A stretch of 64,000 nucleotides of DNA from Metasolibacillus fluoroglycofenilyticus (GCF_003049645.1 NZ_PYWK01000005.1:62001-126000), one strand, 5' to 3'; positions 44,612-54,146 are shown, counted from the first letter of the stretch. The notes: generated by a model from the sequence alone, not told the origin. Numbers and translations: made by a program.

Positions 44612-46483
44612 ATGAGGATTACTGAGCTGTTGAAAAAAGACACGATGATTTTAAATTTAGCTTCAACATCTAAAGAGGCGGTGATTGATGAGCTAGTATC
44701 GAAATTAGATGTGGCTAATAGATTAGTAGATGCTAAAGCCTTTAAAGAAGCTATTTTAACACGCGAAGCACAAAGTACGACAGGTATCGGGGAAGGGGTG
44801 GCGATACCACATGCTAAAACAAACGCAGTGCGCACGCCAGCACTCGCTTTTGGACGCTCACAGGCGGGTGTTGATTTTGAGGCATTAGACGGTCAGCCAA
44901 GTCATTTGTTTTTTATGATAGCTGCCTCAGAGGGGGCGAACAATACGCATTTAGAAACATTATCGCGCTTATCGATGCTATTAATGGATGCGGCATTCCG
45001 TGAGCAGTTATTGAAGGCACAATCAGAGGATGAAATTTTAGCACTTATTGATAGTCAGGATCATGAGGATGAAGAACAACCAATAGTGTCAGCAAAGTCA
45101 GTAGCTTCACCCGAGGCAAAAATTTTAGCTGTAACTGCGTGCCCAACAGGTATTGCTCATACGTATATGGCTGCTGATGCACTTAAAACAAAGGCTGCTG
45201 AAATGGGTGTGGATATTAAAGTTGAAACGAATGGCTCAACAGGTGTGAAAAATACACTTACAGCAGAGGAAATTGCGGGAGCAACAGCAATTATTGTAGC
45301 AGCGGATAAACAGGTTGAGATGGCACGATTTACAGGTAAGCATGTTATTCAAGTACCAGTAGCAGATGGAATTCGAAAAACGCAGCAGTTAATTGAGCGT
45401 GCGTTAGAGCAAGATGCACCTATTTATACAGCAACAGGAAAACAGGAAGGTACAGAAAAGGAGAAGCGCTCAGGCTTTTACAAGCACTTAATGAATGGTG
45501 TGTCAAATATGCTTCCGTTTGTTGTTGGTGGCGGTATTTTAATCGCAATATCGTTTATGTTTGGAATTAAAGCATTTGACCCGACAGATCCTTCTTATCA
45601 TCCAATTGCCGAAGCATTGAATACAATCGGTGGTGGTAATGCATTTGGTTTAATGATTCCAGTATTAGCGGCATTTATCGCAATGAGTATTGCAGACCGT
45701 CCGGGCTTTGCACCGGGGATGGTCGGTGGTTTCATGGCAGCAACAGGTGGAGCAGGTTTTTTAGGTGGTTTGATTGCAGGTTTTTTAGCGGGTTATTTAG
45801 TGCTTGGTCTGAAAAAAGTATTTGATAAATTGCCTACGTCACTAGAAGGAATTAAGCCTGTACTGCTTTATCCTCTATTTGGCATTTTATTTACAGGACT
45901 TATTATGATGTACATTATAATAGAGCCTGTAAAAGGAGTAAATGAGGCAATTACATCGTGGTTATCTAGCCTCGGGACAGGAAACTTAGTTATGCTTGGT
46001 TTATTGCTTGGTGGTATGATGGCAGTTGATATGGGTGGACCGATTAATAAAGCGGCCTTTACATTCGGTATCGCTATGATTGATGCTGGAAATTTTGCAC
46101 CACATGCAGCAGTAATGGCAGGGGGTATGGTGCCACCATTAGGTTTAGCACTTGCGACAACATTTTTCAAACGCAAATTTTCCAAAAGGGAAAGAGACGC
46201 AGGGAAAACATGCTATATTATGGGCGCATCTTTCATTACAGAGGGCGCAATTCCATTTGCAGCAGCAGACCCAGTCCGAGTGATTCCAGCTTCAATTATA
46301 GGTGCAGCAGTAGCAGGGGCATTAACGATGATATTTGGTATTGGACTTCCTGCGCCACATGGTGGTGTATTCGTTTTCCCTGTTGTTGAAGGAAACCCAA
46401 TCCTATACTTGCTAGCAGTAATAGTAGGTTCCATTGTCACAGCGCTTATTGTTGGCTTATTGAAAAAGCCAGTAGCTGAATAA
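44612..46483 (+). CDS. fruA: PTS fructose-specific EIIABC
   Basis: The 623-residue fused permease has an EIIA domain (~1-150; phospho-His67 in 'GVAIPHAKT'), EIIB (~168-268; Cys177 in 'VTACPTGIAHTYMAA') and EIIC (~285-620, about eight to nine membrane segments with 'DMGGPINKAAF' and 'TEGAIPFAAADP'). It imports fructose and gives fructose-1-phosphate, the substrate of FruK. GGGGGAGAGAAGG is the ribosome site. Confidence 0.96.
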   Translation: MRITELLKKDTMILNLASTSKEAVIDELVSKLDVANRLVDAKAFKEAILTREAQSTTGIGEGVAIPHAKTNAVRTPALAFGRSQAGVDFEALDGQPSHLFFMIAASEGANNTHLETLSRLSMLLMDAAFREQLLKAQSEDEILALIDSQDHEDEEQPIVSAKSVASPEAKILAVTACPTGIAHTYMAADALKTKAAEMGVDIKVETNGSTGVKNTLTAEEIAGATAIIVAADKQVEMARFTGKHVIQVPVADGIRKTQQLIERALEQDAPIYTATGKQEGTEKEKRSGFYKHLMNGVSNMLPFVVGGGILIAISFMFGIKAFDPTDPSYHPIAEALNTIGGGNAFGLMIPVLAAFIAMSIADRPGFAPGMVGGFMAATGGAGFLGGLIAGFLAGYLVLGLKKVFDKLPTSLEGIKPVLLYPLFGILFTGLIMMYIIIEPVKGVNEAITSWLSSLGTGNLVMLGLLLGGMMAVDMGGPINKAAFTFGIAMIDAGNFAPHAAVMAGGMVPPLGLALATTFFKRKFSKRERDAGKTCYIMGASFITEGAIPFAAADPVRVIPASIIGAAVAGALTMIFGIGLPAPHGGVFVFPVVEGNPILYLLAVIVGSIVTALIVGLLKKPVAE

Positions 46484-46529
46484 CTAGATATGCATTAGTT
46501 AACTACTTTCAGTAATCCACTAAAACGTA

Positions 46530-46558
46530 TTGAAATACAAAGCGATATTCAGTACAAT
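46530..46558 (+). promoter_or_regulatory. Promoter of the thiT leader
   Basis: TTGAAA (46530-46535), 17 bases, TACAAT (46553-46558), about 33 bases ahead of the riboswitch P1 stem. Confidence 0.75.
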
Positions 46559-46590
46559 GAAACTGTTCTAACAAATAAATCATCATATGA

Positions 46591-46681
46591 CCACAAGGGG
46601 AGCCGATTAAGTCGGCTGAGATTGTACACTCGTTGTACTGACTCTTTGAACCTGTAAGTTAAAGCTTGCGTAGGGATGTGG
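46591..46681 (+). ncRNA. TPP riboswitch (THI element)
   Basis: P1 is CCACA/TGTGG at the ends (46591 and 46681). 'GGGGAGCC' with 'GGCTGAGA' gives the conserved CUGAGA of the pyrimidine-sensing arm, and 'CTTTGAACCTG' with 'GCGTAGGGA' is the pyrophosphate arm. An intrinsic terminator and thiT follow, so thiamine pyrophosphate should shut off the gene by termination. Confidence 0.95.
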
Positions 46682-46697
46682 ATAGAAACCGACTTCT

Positions 46698-46733
46698 AAG
46701 CGATGTTAGGCTCTGTCCTAACATTGCTTTTTT
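46698..46733 (+). terminator. Riboswitch expression-platform terminator
   Basis: AAGCGATGTTAGG pairs with CCTAACATTGCTT (one mismatch), followed by a run of T. It lies 50 bases before thiT. Confidence 0.88.
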
Positions 46734-46784
46734 GTTTTCTATTCTTCCTCTTGGTTCCAATGAACAAAAGAAAGGAGACTTGTT

Positions 46785-47339
46785 ATGAACAATAAAAATT
46801 TAGTAATTTTAATGGAAATCGCGATTATGGCAGGACTTAGCTTTATTTTAGGCAAGCTGGCATTTAGTCTTCCACAGGGCGGCTCAATAAGCTTTGGCAT
46901 GCTACCAATTGTATTAGTAGCGTTTAGACATGGTGTACTTGCTGGTATGGCAACAGGATTTCTTGAGGGGATAATCAGTGCGATGATGGGCGGCTATATT
47001 TTGCATTGGTTTCAGGCCGTTTTAGATTTTGGGCTAGCCTCAACGGTAGTTGGTTTGGCAGCAGTAATGCGCAAGCCACTATTAAATGCGCTTCATGAAA
47101 AAAATAAAAAAGCGATTACACAATATATGACGATAGGCGTTTTGCTCGGTGCTACTCTTTCGTTTATTACGCATGTGTTATCAGGTGTTGTGTTCTTCTC
47201 TCAATATGCAGGAGACCAAAACCCATGGATTTACTCAATTATTTATAATGCAACACATATGATTCCGTCTGCTATTTTAACAATAATTGTAGGCTCTTTA
47301 TTGTATTCAACTGCGCCAAGACTATTAAAGGTAGCATAA
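46785..47339 (+). CDS. thiT: Thiamine ECF transporter S component
   Basis: The 184-residue membrane protein has about six helices and matches ThiT/YuaJ: 'LMEIAIMAGLSFIL', 'LPQGGSISFGMLPIVLVAFRHG' and 'TGFLEGIISAMMGGYILHWFQ' with the thiamine-binding aromatic residues, 'THVLSGVVFFSQYA'. It works with shared ECF A and T subunits encoded elsewhere. It is controlled by the TPP riboswitch directly upstream. AAAGGAGAC precedes the ATG. Confidence 0.95.
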   Translation: MNNKNLVILMEIAIMAGLSFILGKLAFSLPQGGSISFGMLPIVLVAFRHGVLAGMATGFLEGIISAMMGGYILHWFQAVLDFGLASTVVGLAAVMRKPLLNALHEKNKKAITQYMTIGVLLGATLSFITHVLSGVVFFSQYAGDQNPWIYSIIYNATHMIPSAILTIIVGSLLYSTAPRLLKVA

Positions 47340-47385
47340 AGTAAAATATCAAGGGGTTATCTGAAAAATCATTTTGAGACGACCA

Positions 47386-47412
47386 CTTTGTACCGAAAGC
47401 GAAGCGATAGGT
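47386..47412 (+). repeat. Half copy of 'agcgaagcgataggtaca' repeat block
   Basis: TGTACC and GGTACA arms flank 'gaaagcgaagcgata', matching the second block of the family copies at 49718 and 53858. It lies just beside the ITR element. Confidence 0.5.
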
Positions 47413-47446
47413 ACAGCATTTTAGCGAATATTTGATATAGAAGTAG

Positions 47447-47655
47447 GGAGGCTGTCCAAAAAGCCGTGCATAGCGGGCATTTTGGACAGTAGCGATGATG
47501 TTTCACAAAATGTTGATTCATATAAACAGAGAACGCCTCTTTTAAAAATGTGATGAACATGGGCTTTAGCAGCGCTATCCTTCAGTAAAAGGGAAGCGAT
47601 GAAAACACTTATTTCAATGCGGTGTCAAAATAAAATAGACTTTTCGGACAACTCC
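47447..47655 (-). repeat. ~205-bp inverted-terminal-repeat element, copy C
   Basis: It is the reverse orientation of copies A and B, starting with GGCTGTCCAAAAAG and ending CTTTTCGGACAACTCC. It sits between thiT and the next minus-strand gene and gives thiT a CTGTCCAAAA hairpin. Confidence 0.85.
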
Positions 47656-47686
47656 CTTTGGTAGTTGATTAAAATGAATGAAATTT

Positions 47687-48010
47687 TCAGCCAAGAGCTA
47701 TAGCAATAAGCAGTCCAAAGGATATTGAACAAATTAGGATAATTGGGACTAATAGAAGACCTATATATCTTAATAATCTACTCCCTGTTTTCATTTTGAA
47801 GCCTAAAACCCCCACTACAAAGCTCAAGATAAAACAAAGCAGTCCTACGCCACAAAATATATAAAACAAGGTTACCTCCCAAGTAGTAAGAGGCGGTGGT
47901 CCTCCAGGCGTAGCTATACTTCTATTCCACCCTACTGACACACTTGATAGAATAAAAAATAGCATGCCTAAAACTGCAAGAATTATTGAATATATGGAAA
48001 GCCTATTCAT
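47687..48010 (-). CDS. Hypothetical membrane protein (107 aa)
   Basis: Not recognised. Three membrane segments are seen (about residues 5-27, 45-70, 83-106) with a Gly/Pro-rich extracytoplasmic loop ('ATPGGPPPLTT'). TAGGAGGG, 6 bases before ATG 48010, is a near-perfect ribosome site. It is in the same direction as the two small membrane genes upstream (48206-48654), separated by an IS-end-like repeat. Confidence 0.65.
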   Translation of the reverse strand: MNRLSIYSIILAVLGMLFFILSSVSVGWNRSIATPGGPPPLTTWEVTLFYIFCGVGLLCFILSFVVGVLGFKMKTGSRLLRYIGLLLVPIILICSISFGLLIAIALG

Positions 48011-48065
48011 AAAAAACCCTCCTAATCAAACCATTTATAATTGATGATTTTAGCAAAGAAGAAAG

Positions 48066-48150
48066 GGCTGTCTTAAAAATCGAGCTTCTCCTCAGTACAA
48101 TGAAAAATTAGCTTTATGCTTATTTTAAATTTTACGCCTTGGCATAATTG
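48066..48150 (+). repeat. Possible IS-end fragment, second copy
   Basis: It matches 13690-13780 over about 80 bases, beginning GGGCTGTCT. There is no transposase. Confidence 0.5.
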
Positions 48151-48205
48151 ATTTGAATAAGCAATACCAAAAACGACCAAAATACCGACTTAGCACGGTT
48201 GCCTC

Positions 48206-48520
48206 CTAAAGCGTTTCTTTTAATAATGCTTTAATACGTCGTTTATCCGCATACATACTTTGATAAATCCAAAGACCTTGCTTATAAAAAATATCAGCAG
48301 ATAAACGAAAGCCTAAAGAAAGGGCAATTACGTGAAATAATACGGGCATGTAAAAAAGAATATCGATTAACCAACTTGTTTGAAGGTGGCAATATTTCAC
48401 TAGTAATACATACATTAAATGCAAAAGAGTAGAAAGGAAAACTAAAATACCCAAACCCGTTACTATCGATATATAAAATGGGACGTATAATGTAAAAAGC
48501 CTCCCAATAATACAAAGCAA
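48206..48520 (-). CDS. Hypothetical membrane protein (about 104 aa, start unsure)
   Basis: Not recognised. Three hydrophobic segments ('FYISIVTGLGILVFLSTLLH', 'IDILFYMPVLFHVIALSLGF') are followed by a basic tail ('ADKRRIKALLKETL'). The only in-frame start tried is TTG 48520, which has no ribosome site. GGGAGG at about 48499-48504 would serve a start near 48490, but no standard codon is in frame there. It overlaps the end of the preceding small gene, so coupling is possible. Confidence 0.5.
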   Translation of the reverse strand: MLCIIGRLFTLYVPFYISIVTGLGILVFLSTLLHLMYVLLVKYCHLQTSWLIDILFYMPVLFHVIALSLGFRLSADIFYKQGLWIYQSMYADKRRIKALLKETL

Positions 48521-48654
48521 AAACTTAGTAACGCAATACTTAATAACCTTGTTTCTGTCATTTTAAAATTATTAAGTAATAACTTAACAATGATAGATGT
48601 TAAAATGAAAATAGGGATGATAAATAATACTAAATAAATAGCTAAGCTTGTCAT
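48463..48654 (-). CDS. Hypothetical small membrane protein (63 aa)
   Basis: Not recognised. Two membrane segments (residues ~3-25 and 37-57) make up almost all of it. GAGGTGATGCA before ATG 48654 is a strong ribosome site. Its 3' end overlaps the next membrane gene by 58 bases in another frame, which suggests an operon of two small membrane proteins. Confidence 0.6.
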   Translation of the reverse strand: MTSLAIYLVLFIIPIFILTSIIVKLLLNNFKMTETRLLSIALLSFCFVLLGGFLHYTSHFIYR

Positions 48655-48768
48655 TGCATCACCTCATGCGTTTGAGTAAATGCTTAATTATTGAAATTCT
48701 CGGAAAATTTATAATTTTGTTAATGGAAGTCCATTATACAATTTATTTGTACATTTGTGGTATAGTAA

Positions 48769-49554
<786 letters not shown>

Positions 49555-49561
49555 AGAAATA

Positions 49562-49608
49562 GGGGCTGTATGAAAAGCGTATGAATAAACCGCTTATCAT
49601 ACAGCTCT
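49562..49608 (+). terminator. Terminator after map
   Basis: GGGCTGTATGA pairs with TCATACAGCTC, followed by TTT. It uses the same CTGTATGA arm as the terminator after the GNAT gene at 52924. Confidence 0.75.
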
Positions 49609-49682
49609 TTGCTGTTTTGTTGAAAACATTAAGAAGCTCCCTCTATGCTAACCACATAATTAACATCTAGGACCAATGTTTT

Positions 49683-49755
49683 TTGCGACGAGTAACCGTA
49701 GGAGCACATGTTTTTTATACCGATAACAAGGCGACAGATATAGAAGTTTCCAAAC
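49683..49755 (+). repeat. Dispersed 'gcgacgagtaaccg' family copy
   Basis: It contains 'tttgcgacgagtaaccgtag' and the second block 'accgataacaaggcgacaga'. A TTTCAGCAGGTGT hairpin (49792-49821) follows. No gene is seen in 49609-49906. Confidence 0.65.
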
Positions 49756-49791
49756 CCTACAGCTGGCGAGATAATACCTTTGTTAAGCTCA

Positions 49792-49821
49792 TTTCAGCAG
49801 GTGTTCAAACATCTGCTGATA
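49792..49821. repeat. TTTCAGC-type hairpin
   Basis: TTTCAGCAGGTGT and ACATCTGCTGA pair with one G-U. It is the same family as 1133, 5561 and 25603. Confidence 0.6.
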
Positions 49822-49906
49822 AAGAGGAATTCAGTCTTTGTCACTGGACGGCTAAACAGCTTGAAAAAATCAATTATACCGAGGTGTAATTGATTTTTTT
49901 ACAGCA

Positions 49907-50608
49907 TTAATTATTCTTGCTTTTCGAAAAAATAAGAGAGGCAACGAGCACAGCGCTTAAAAATAGCGCCGCAGCTGTTACAAATAGCTCTTCAAACCCA
50001 TTATGCCATGCAATACCTAAATAGCCCCAAATAAATATGGAAGGTAGTAGCCTATCAAAATAACGATAACGAAAATGAAGTGCCATTGCAGCCCCGATAG
50101 TTAATAAAATAACAGCCCATAAAGCATTACTTAACCCTAAGCCATGCCAATTATTATAAACCATCGTATATGAGAAAAAGACATATGTTAAAAATAGCAT
50201 CCAGCCAAAAAATAATGAGATTGCTACACGCTCTTGGCGCGGCTTCCTCTTTAAGGAATATGTCCGATAAAGCATAAAGAGCGAAAGAAGCTGTATCATT
50301 AATAGTAAAAGCGCGATAATATGATGCTCCGCATGCCAACTGACGAAAAAGCTAATGAGAAAAATATAAGCTAATAGAAGCAATGACAGTTGTATAGAAG
50401 TTTGATGGCGTTTGCGTAGAGAGTATATTATTAATCCTATAAAAACAGCTAGCCAATATAAATAAACATAACTAGCGGGAGAAAATAATAGGGGTAAACG
50501 ATTGATGCTGTCCAATGTTGAAAACCCGAATAAATGACGCCAAAATGTATGTATTGTAAAAAGTATTGTTAAAATTGTAGAGCTGAACAAAAATGTAGTT
50601 CGAGCCAT
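49907..50608 (-). CDS. Uncharacterised integral membrane protein (TspO-like features)
   Basis: The 233-residue protein has seven likely membrane segments and many Trp/Tyr residues ('WRHLFG', 'SWHAEHH', 'NNWHGLGLSNALWAVILL', 'IWGYLGIAWHNG'). Length and aromatic pattern recall the extended tryptophan-rich sensory proteins (TspO/MBR) of Bacillales, but the diagnostic motifs are not clear to me. GGGGAGGG precedes ATG 50608. It stands alone. Confidence 0.65.
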   Translation of the reverse strand: MARTTFLFSSTILTILFTIHTFWRHLFGFSTLDSINRLPLLFSPASYVYLYWLAVFIGLIIYSLRKRHQTSIQLSLLLLAYIFLISFFVSWHAEHHIIALLLLMIQLLSLFMLYRTYSLKRKPRQERVAISLFFGWMLFLTYVFFSYTMVYNNWHGLGLSNALWAVILLTIGAAMALHFRYRYFDRLLPSIFIWGYLGIAWHNGFEELFVTAAALFLSAVLVASLIFSKSKNN

Positions 50609-50821
50609 ATAGCCCTCCCCTTTCCGTAAAAAATTATATATCTTTTATTTCGCTCCCACAACTAAAAGACAGGATAGACGTCCAAAATATCATACAGTAG
50701 TTGGCACTTTGGACACTGACTATTTTTTATAGTTTTTTAAATACTTCCACCGCTTACCTATATGCTTGTCGTTCTAAATAGGATAGAATAATAATAATTT
50801 ACTGATTAAGGAGTGGGAAAA

Positions 50822-51676
50822 TTGAAAAAGTTAAGCGATTTAGATTTAACATTAAGCATGGATAAAAAAATGTATAAAAAGAAACTTAAAGTGCTGCAAT
50901 ATGAAATGCTCAATGCACAACAGTTTTTATTTAATAATAAAATCGGCTTAATTTTTGTATTTGAAGGAATGGATGCTGCTGGCAAAGGTGGCGCAATTAA
51001 GCGATTAACAGAGCGTATAGACCCTCGAGGATTAGTCGTGCATCCAATTTCTGCTCCCCAGCCACATGAGCTACGTTATAATTATTTACATCGTTTTTGG
51101 CGTAAATTACCACAGCATGGGCAAATTGCGATATTTGACCGTTCCTGGTATGGGCGGGTGCTTGTTGAGCGCCTAGAAGGCTTTGCTACAAAAGACGAGT
51201 GGAGTAGGGCATATGAAGAAATAAATAACTTCGAAAAGCTCCTAACGGACGGTGAATATATCGTTATTAAGTTTTGGCTACATATCGATGAGGATGAACA
51301 GTTAAAACGTTTTACTGAACGGGCAGAGGATCCTTATAAAGCTTGGAAGCTAACAGATGAGGATTGGCGCAATCGAGAAAAATTTAAAGATTACACAGCA
51401 GCCGCAGATGATATATTCGCTAAAACTGATAGTAAGCGAGCTCCTTGGGTTTTAATACCTGGAAATGATAAATTATATGCACGTGTGCAAGTATTAAAGG
51501 AAACGCTAGCTCATATAGAGAAGGAAGCGGAAAGAAGAGGCTTGCATTTAGTCAATCAATTGGACAATATCCCGCAACAATTTGAGGAAGAGGCAATTGT
51601 AGCAGAGGAGCAGGTAAAAGAAACTGTCACTAAGCCGAAAAATGTTGTAAAAAGTAAAAGGCGAAAGTATAAATAA
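50822..51676 (+). CDS. ppk2: Polyphosphate kinase 2 family protein
   Basis: The 284-residue single-domain PPK2 has Walker A 'EGMDAAGKGGAIKRL', lid and Walker B 'IAIFDRSWYGRVLVERLEGF', 'DPRGLVVHPI' and 'HRFWRKLPQHG'. It transfers phosphate between polyphosphate and nucleotides; the class (NDP or NMP) cannot be fixed by eye. TTG 50822 is 8 bases from AAGGAG, while GTG 50813 overlaps that site. Residues ~245-284 are a Lys-rich tail ('KNVVKSKRRKYK') that may hold polyphosphate. Confidence 0.9.
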   Translation: MKKLSDLDLTLSMDKKMYKKKLKVLQYEMLNAQQFLFNNKIGLIFVFEGMDAAGKGGAIKRLTERIDPRGLVVHPISAPQPHELRYNYLHRFWRKLPQHGQIAIFDRSWYGRVLVERLEGFATKDEWSRAYEEINNFEKLLTDGEYIVIKFWLHIDEDEQLKRFTERAEDPYKAWKLTDEDWRNREKFKDYTAAADDIFAKTDSKRAPWVLIPGNDKLYARVQVLKETLAHIEKEAERRGLHLVNQLDNIPQQFEEEAIVAEEQVKETVTKPKNVVKSKRRKYK

Positions 51677-51680
51677 GTAA

Positions 51681-52134
51681 GGAGTTGTCCGAAAAGTTCA
51701 TTTTGTTTTGCCAGCGCATTGAAATCGATGTTTTCATCGCTTCCCTTTTACTGAAGGATAACGCTGCTAAAGTCAATGTTCATCCCATTTTTAAAAGAGG
51801 CGTTCTCTGTTTATCGCGTATTAACAAATTTTGTTTGCGACGAGTAACCGCAGGAGCAGGCTGTAATACCCCCACTTCAAAACAGCAGATAAAAACAAGA
51901 TGTTTAAGTGGGGGATCAAACAGCCTGTAAAAACTAAGAATGAGGCCAACACGATGTTGGTCACACAAGCGTTTTCGCAGGATGCGAAGATTCTAGCTTG
52001 TGTTCCTCTATCACCAATCAGTGGGGGGCAAAGCCCCCACTGATTGAAGGTTCACTTTATAGGAATCAACATTTTGTGAAACATCATCGCTACTGTCCAA
52101 AATGCCCGCTATGCACGGCTTTTTGGACAGCCCC
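51681..52134 (+). repeat. ~205-bp inverted-terminal-repeat element, copy D, interrupted
   Basis: The left part 51681-51814 and right part 52057-52134 join seamlessly when compared with the other copies. Between them lies a 242-bp foreign segment (51815-52056), and TTTAT occurs on both sides of it (51810-51814 and 52057-52061). Confidence 0.88.
51815..52056. mobile_element. 242-bp hairpin-rich insertion within repeat copy D
   Basis: It is flanked by a TTTAT duplication and lacks terminal inverted repeats and coding sequence. It contains 'gcgacgagtaaccgcaggag' (51838-51857) and four successive hairpins: 51857-51927 (CAGGCTGT and CCCCCACTT arms), 51944-51961 (GGCCAAC/GTTGGTC), 51963-52003 (ACACAAGC/GCTTGTGT) and 52015-52046 (AATCAGTGGGGGGC). 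The last one is the opening module of the 138-bp repeats, reversed. Confidence 0.7.
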
Positions 52135-52379
52135 ATCGGCTAAATTTTGTGTACCTACCGTTTCGCTTTCGGAACAAAGAAGCCGTTTCAAAATGACTTT
52201 TCAGGTGGCTCTATTAGATATTAGCCTCATAAAATTGATGCCTTACAGTCTGTCAATATGAGGTAAAGTATAATCTGTTTTTACTTACGAAAAAATTTTT
52301 AGGAGAAGGCGCTTTCTTTAGCGATGTATAAAAAATGTTAAAAGATTTTTTAAGCTTATTTCAAAAGAAAGGTGATACG

Positions 52380-52943
52380 GTGATTACTATTGCGTGTGAA
52401 CGATGTGATTTACGAACTTTAGTAGAAGCGGACGCACCTAGTTTGGCTGTATTGTTAGCCGAAAATAAATATTTTTGGTCAACATATGAGCCACTACATC
52501 ATCCTAATTTTTATACAGTGGAAACACAACGCAAAAAAATTATAGAAAGTTTATATTTGTTAGAGGAAAAACGTGAGTTTTCTTTTGGTATATTTGTAAA
52601 AGGAACAAATCGTTTAATTGGGCACATTTCTTTATATGCAGTAAAACAACTTCCTTATTCAAGCGCTTTTATTGGTTATTCAATGGATCAGCATTTTGCT
52701 GGAAAAGGCATTGCGACAGAGGCCACAAAAGCAGTTGTGAGATTTGCCTTTGAGCAAGTGGGAGTCCATCGTGTCGAGGCGTATGTAGCGCCGGCTAATA
52801 CAGCTTCTATTCGCGTGTTAGAGAAGGCGGGGTTTGTTAAAGAGGGGCTATTACGTAAGCTATTATTTATTAACGGACAATGGGTAGACCACTATATGTA
52901 TGCGTTATTGGTAGAGGATTCAAAAGAGCTGTATGAAAAATAA
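52380..52943 (+). CDS. GNAT acetyltransferase (RimJ/RimL-like)
   Basis: The 187-residue protein has 'ERCDLRTLVEADAPSLAVLL' at the start, 'FGIFVKGTNRLIGHISLY', the acetyl-CoA loop 'GKGIATEATKAVVRFAFEQ', and 'VHRVEAYVAPANTASIRVLEKAGFVKEG', the C-terminal signature of N-terminal protein acetyltransferases of the RimJ/YdaF kind. I take GTG 52380, with AAAGG 7 bases upstream. The frame extends to ATG 52335, but no ribosome site serves it. A terminator overlaps the stop. The substrate is unknown. Confidence 0.85.
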   Translation: MITIACERCDLRTLVEADAPSLAVLLAENKYFWSTYEPLHHPNFYTVETQRKKIIESLYLLEEKREFSFGIFVKGTNRLIGHISLYAVKQLPYSSAFIGYSMDQHFAGKGIATEATKAVVRFAFEQVGVHRVEAYVAPANTASIRVLEKAGFVKEGLLRKLLFINGQWVDHYMYALLVEDSKELYEK

Positions 52944-52970
52944 GCATTTTTCATACAGCTCTTGTTTTTT
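52924..52970 (+). terminator. Terminator overlapping GNAT stop codon
   Basis: AAGAGCTGTATGAAAAAT pairs perfectly (18 bp) with ATTTTTCATACAGCTCTT, then GTTTTTT. The last codons of the gene form the 5' arm. Confidence 0.9.
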
Positions 52971-53101
52971 AAAGTAAGCTTTTGGCATTTGAGTAGCGTC
53001 TGGGCTAAACATGTGCTTTTCTTAAAGTATAGGCATTCTTTGAAAGTCTGAAAACATAGCCTTTAAACATTTCTCAAAAGTAGATTACACTTTCTTTCTT
53101 A

Positions 53102-53668
53102 TTAAAGAAATTCGTGCCCATCCTGTACTAAGTCTAGGCGACCTGTACTTGGGTCGATGACAAGTCCATGAACAGGTATACCTTTAGGCATTAAAGGATG
53201 TGAACGGACGATGTCGACACTTTTTAAAACGCTTGTTGTTACATCTCCAAATCCACGTAGCCATTCACGCAAATCAACGCCAGAATAGCTAATAATATCA
53301 ATCGTTTCTTGGCTAATACCACGTTCTTTCATGCTAGCAAGCACTTGATCTGGGTCAACAGCACTCATGCCACAATCATAGTGACCAATAATATAAATTT
53401 CATCTGCCTGTAGGGCATAAACAGCTACTAATAAGCTACGCATAATACCGCCAAATGGATGATTGACGATTGCCCCAGCGCTTTTTACAATTTTCACATC
53501 GCCATTGCGCAAATTCATCGCCTTTGGCAACAATTCAACGAGTCGTGTATCCATGCAAGAAAGGATAACGATTTTTTTATCAGGATATTTAGTCGTAATA
53601 TAAGGCTCATATTGTTTATGTGCTACGAAAAATTCATTAAAATTTAAAATATCTTGTAATGAAGTCAT
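53102..53668 (-). CDS. Beta-carbonic anhydrase (YtiB-like)
   Basis: The 188-residue beta-class enzyme has zinc ligands in 'LSCMDTRL' (Cys, with the Asp-Arg dyad) and 'GHYDCGM' (His and Cys). It hydrates CO2 in the cytoplasm. Length and sequence are like B. subtilis YtiB. ATG 53668 follows AAAGGGGC; the open frame continues 34 codons further upstream with a hydrophobic stretch, but without a ribosome site. Confidence 0.92.
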   Translation of the reverse strand: MTSLQDILNFNEFFVAHKQYEPYITTKYPDKKIVILSCMDTRLVELLPKAMNLRNGDVKIVKSAGAIVNHPFGGIMRSLLVAVYALQADEIYIIGHYDCGMSAVDPDQVLASMKERGISQETIDIISYSGVDLREWLRGFGDVTTSVLKSVDIVRSHPLMPKGIPVHGLVIDPSTGRLDLVQDGHEFL

Positions 53669-53819
53669 ATAGTTGCCCCTTTCCTTTACTACTAAATTGT
53701 AAAGCAAAATAGGAAGAATGCCAAATAGTAAAATTGCAGTCTTTTCCTTCAAAAATGACGACATCCACACAAAAAGAAGAGCATGTTAAAAAAGCCATTT
53801 TGAACATTCTCTTTGCAAT

Positions 53820-53895
53820 GAAAGAAATAACAATACCGCAGGAGCAATTGTTTTGTATGCTGAAGATGAAGCAATAGGTACAGAAATTTTCTCCT
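53820..53895 (+). repeat. Dispersed 'accgcaggagca' family copy
   Basis: It holds 'caataccgcaggagcaattg' and, 30 bases on, 'gatgaagcaataggtacaga', the two conserved blocks of the family. Confidence 0.6.
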
Positions 53896-53935
53896 TTCGA
53901 AAGATGTGGAATACACGTTGAAAAAGTTAAATAGG

Positions 53936-54146
53936 GGCTGACCAAAAAGCCGTGCATAGCGGGCGTTTTGGTCAGTAGCGATGATGTTTCACAAAATGTT
54001 GATTCCTATAAACAGAGAACGCCTCTTTTAAAAATGGGATGAACATTGACTTTAACAGCGTTATCCTTCAGTAAAAGGGGAGCGATGAAAACATTGATTT
54101 CAATGCGGTAACAAAACAAAATGGACTTTTCGGGCAACTCTAATTG
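53936..54146 (-). repeat. ~205-bp inverted-terminal-repeat element, copy E
   Basis: Minus orientation. Both arms of its terminal hairpin carry compensating changes (CTGACCAAAAAG with TTTTGGTCAG in place of CTGTCC/GGACAG), so the hairpin is preserved. Confidence 0.85.

Noticed and set aside
48294..48515. 73-codon alternative frame within the small membrane gene at 48206
   Set aside because: Antisense-free but out of frame, less hydrophobic-patterned and without its own start site; the 48206 frame gives clear membrane segments.
51998..52261. 87-codon + strand frame in the repeat region after ppk2
   Set aside because: It runs through the hairpin insertion, the right half of repeat copy D and a second repeat fragment, and has no conserved start.
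52335..52379. Longer ATG start for the GNAT protein
   Set aside because: The nearest AGGAG is over 20 bases away, while GTG 52380 has AAAGG at 7 bases and gives the normal family length.
53669..53770. Hydrophobic N-terminal extension of the carbonic anhydrase
   Set aside because: No ribosome site; the start at 53668 gives the family length and has AAAGGGGC upstream.
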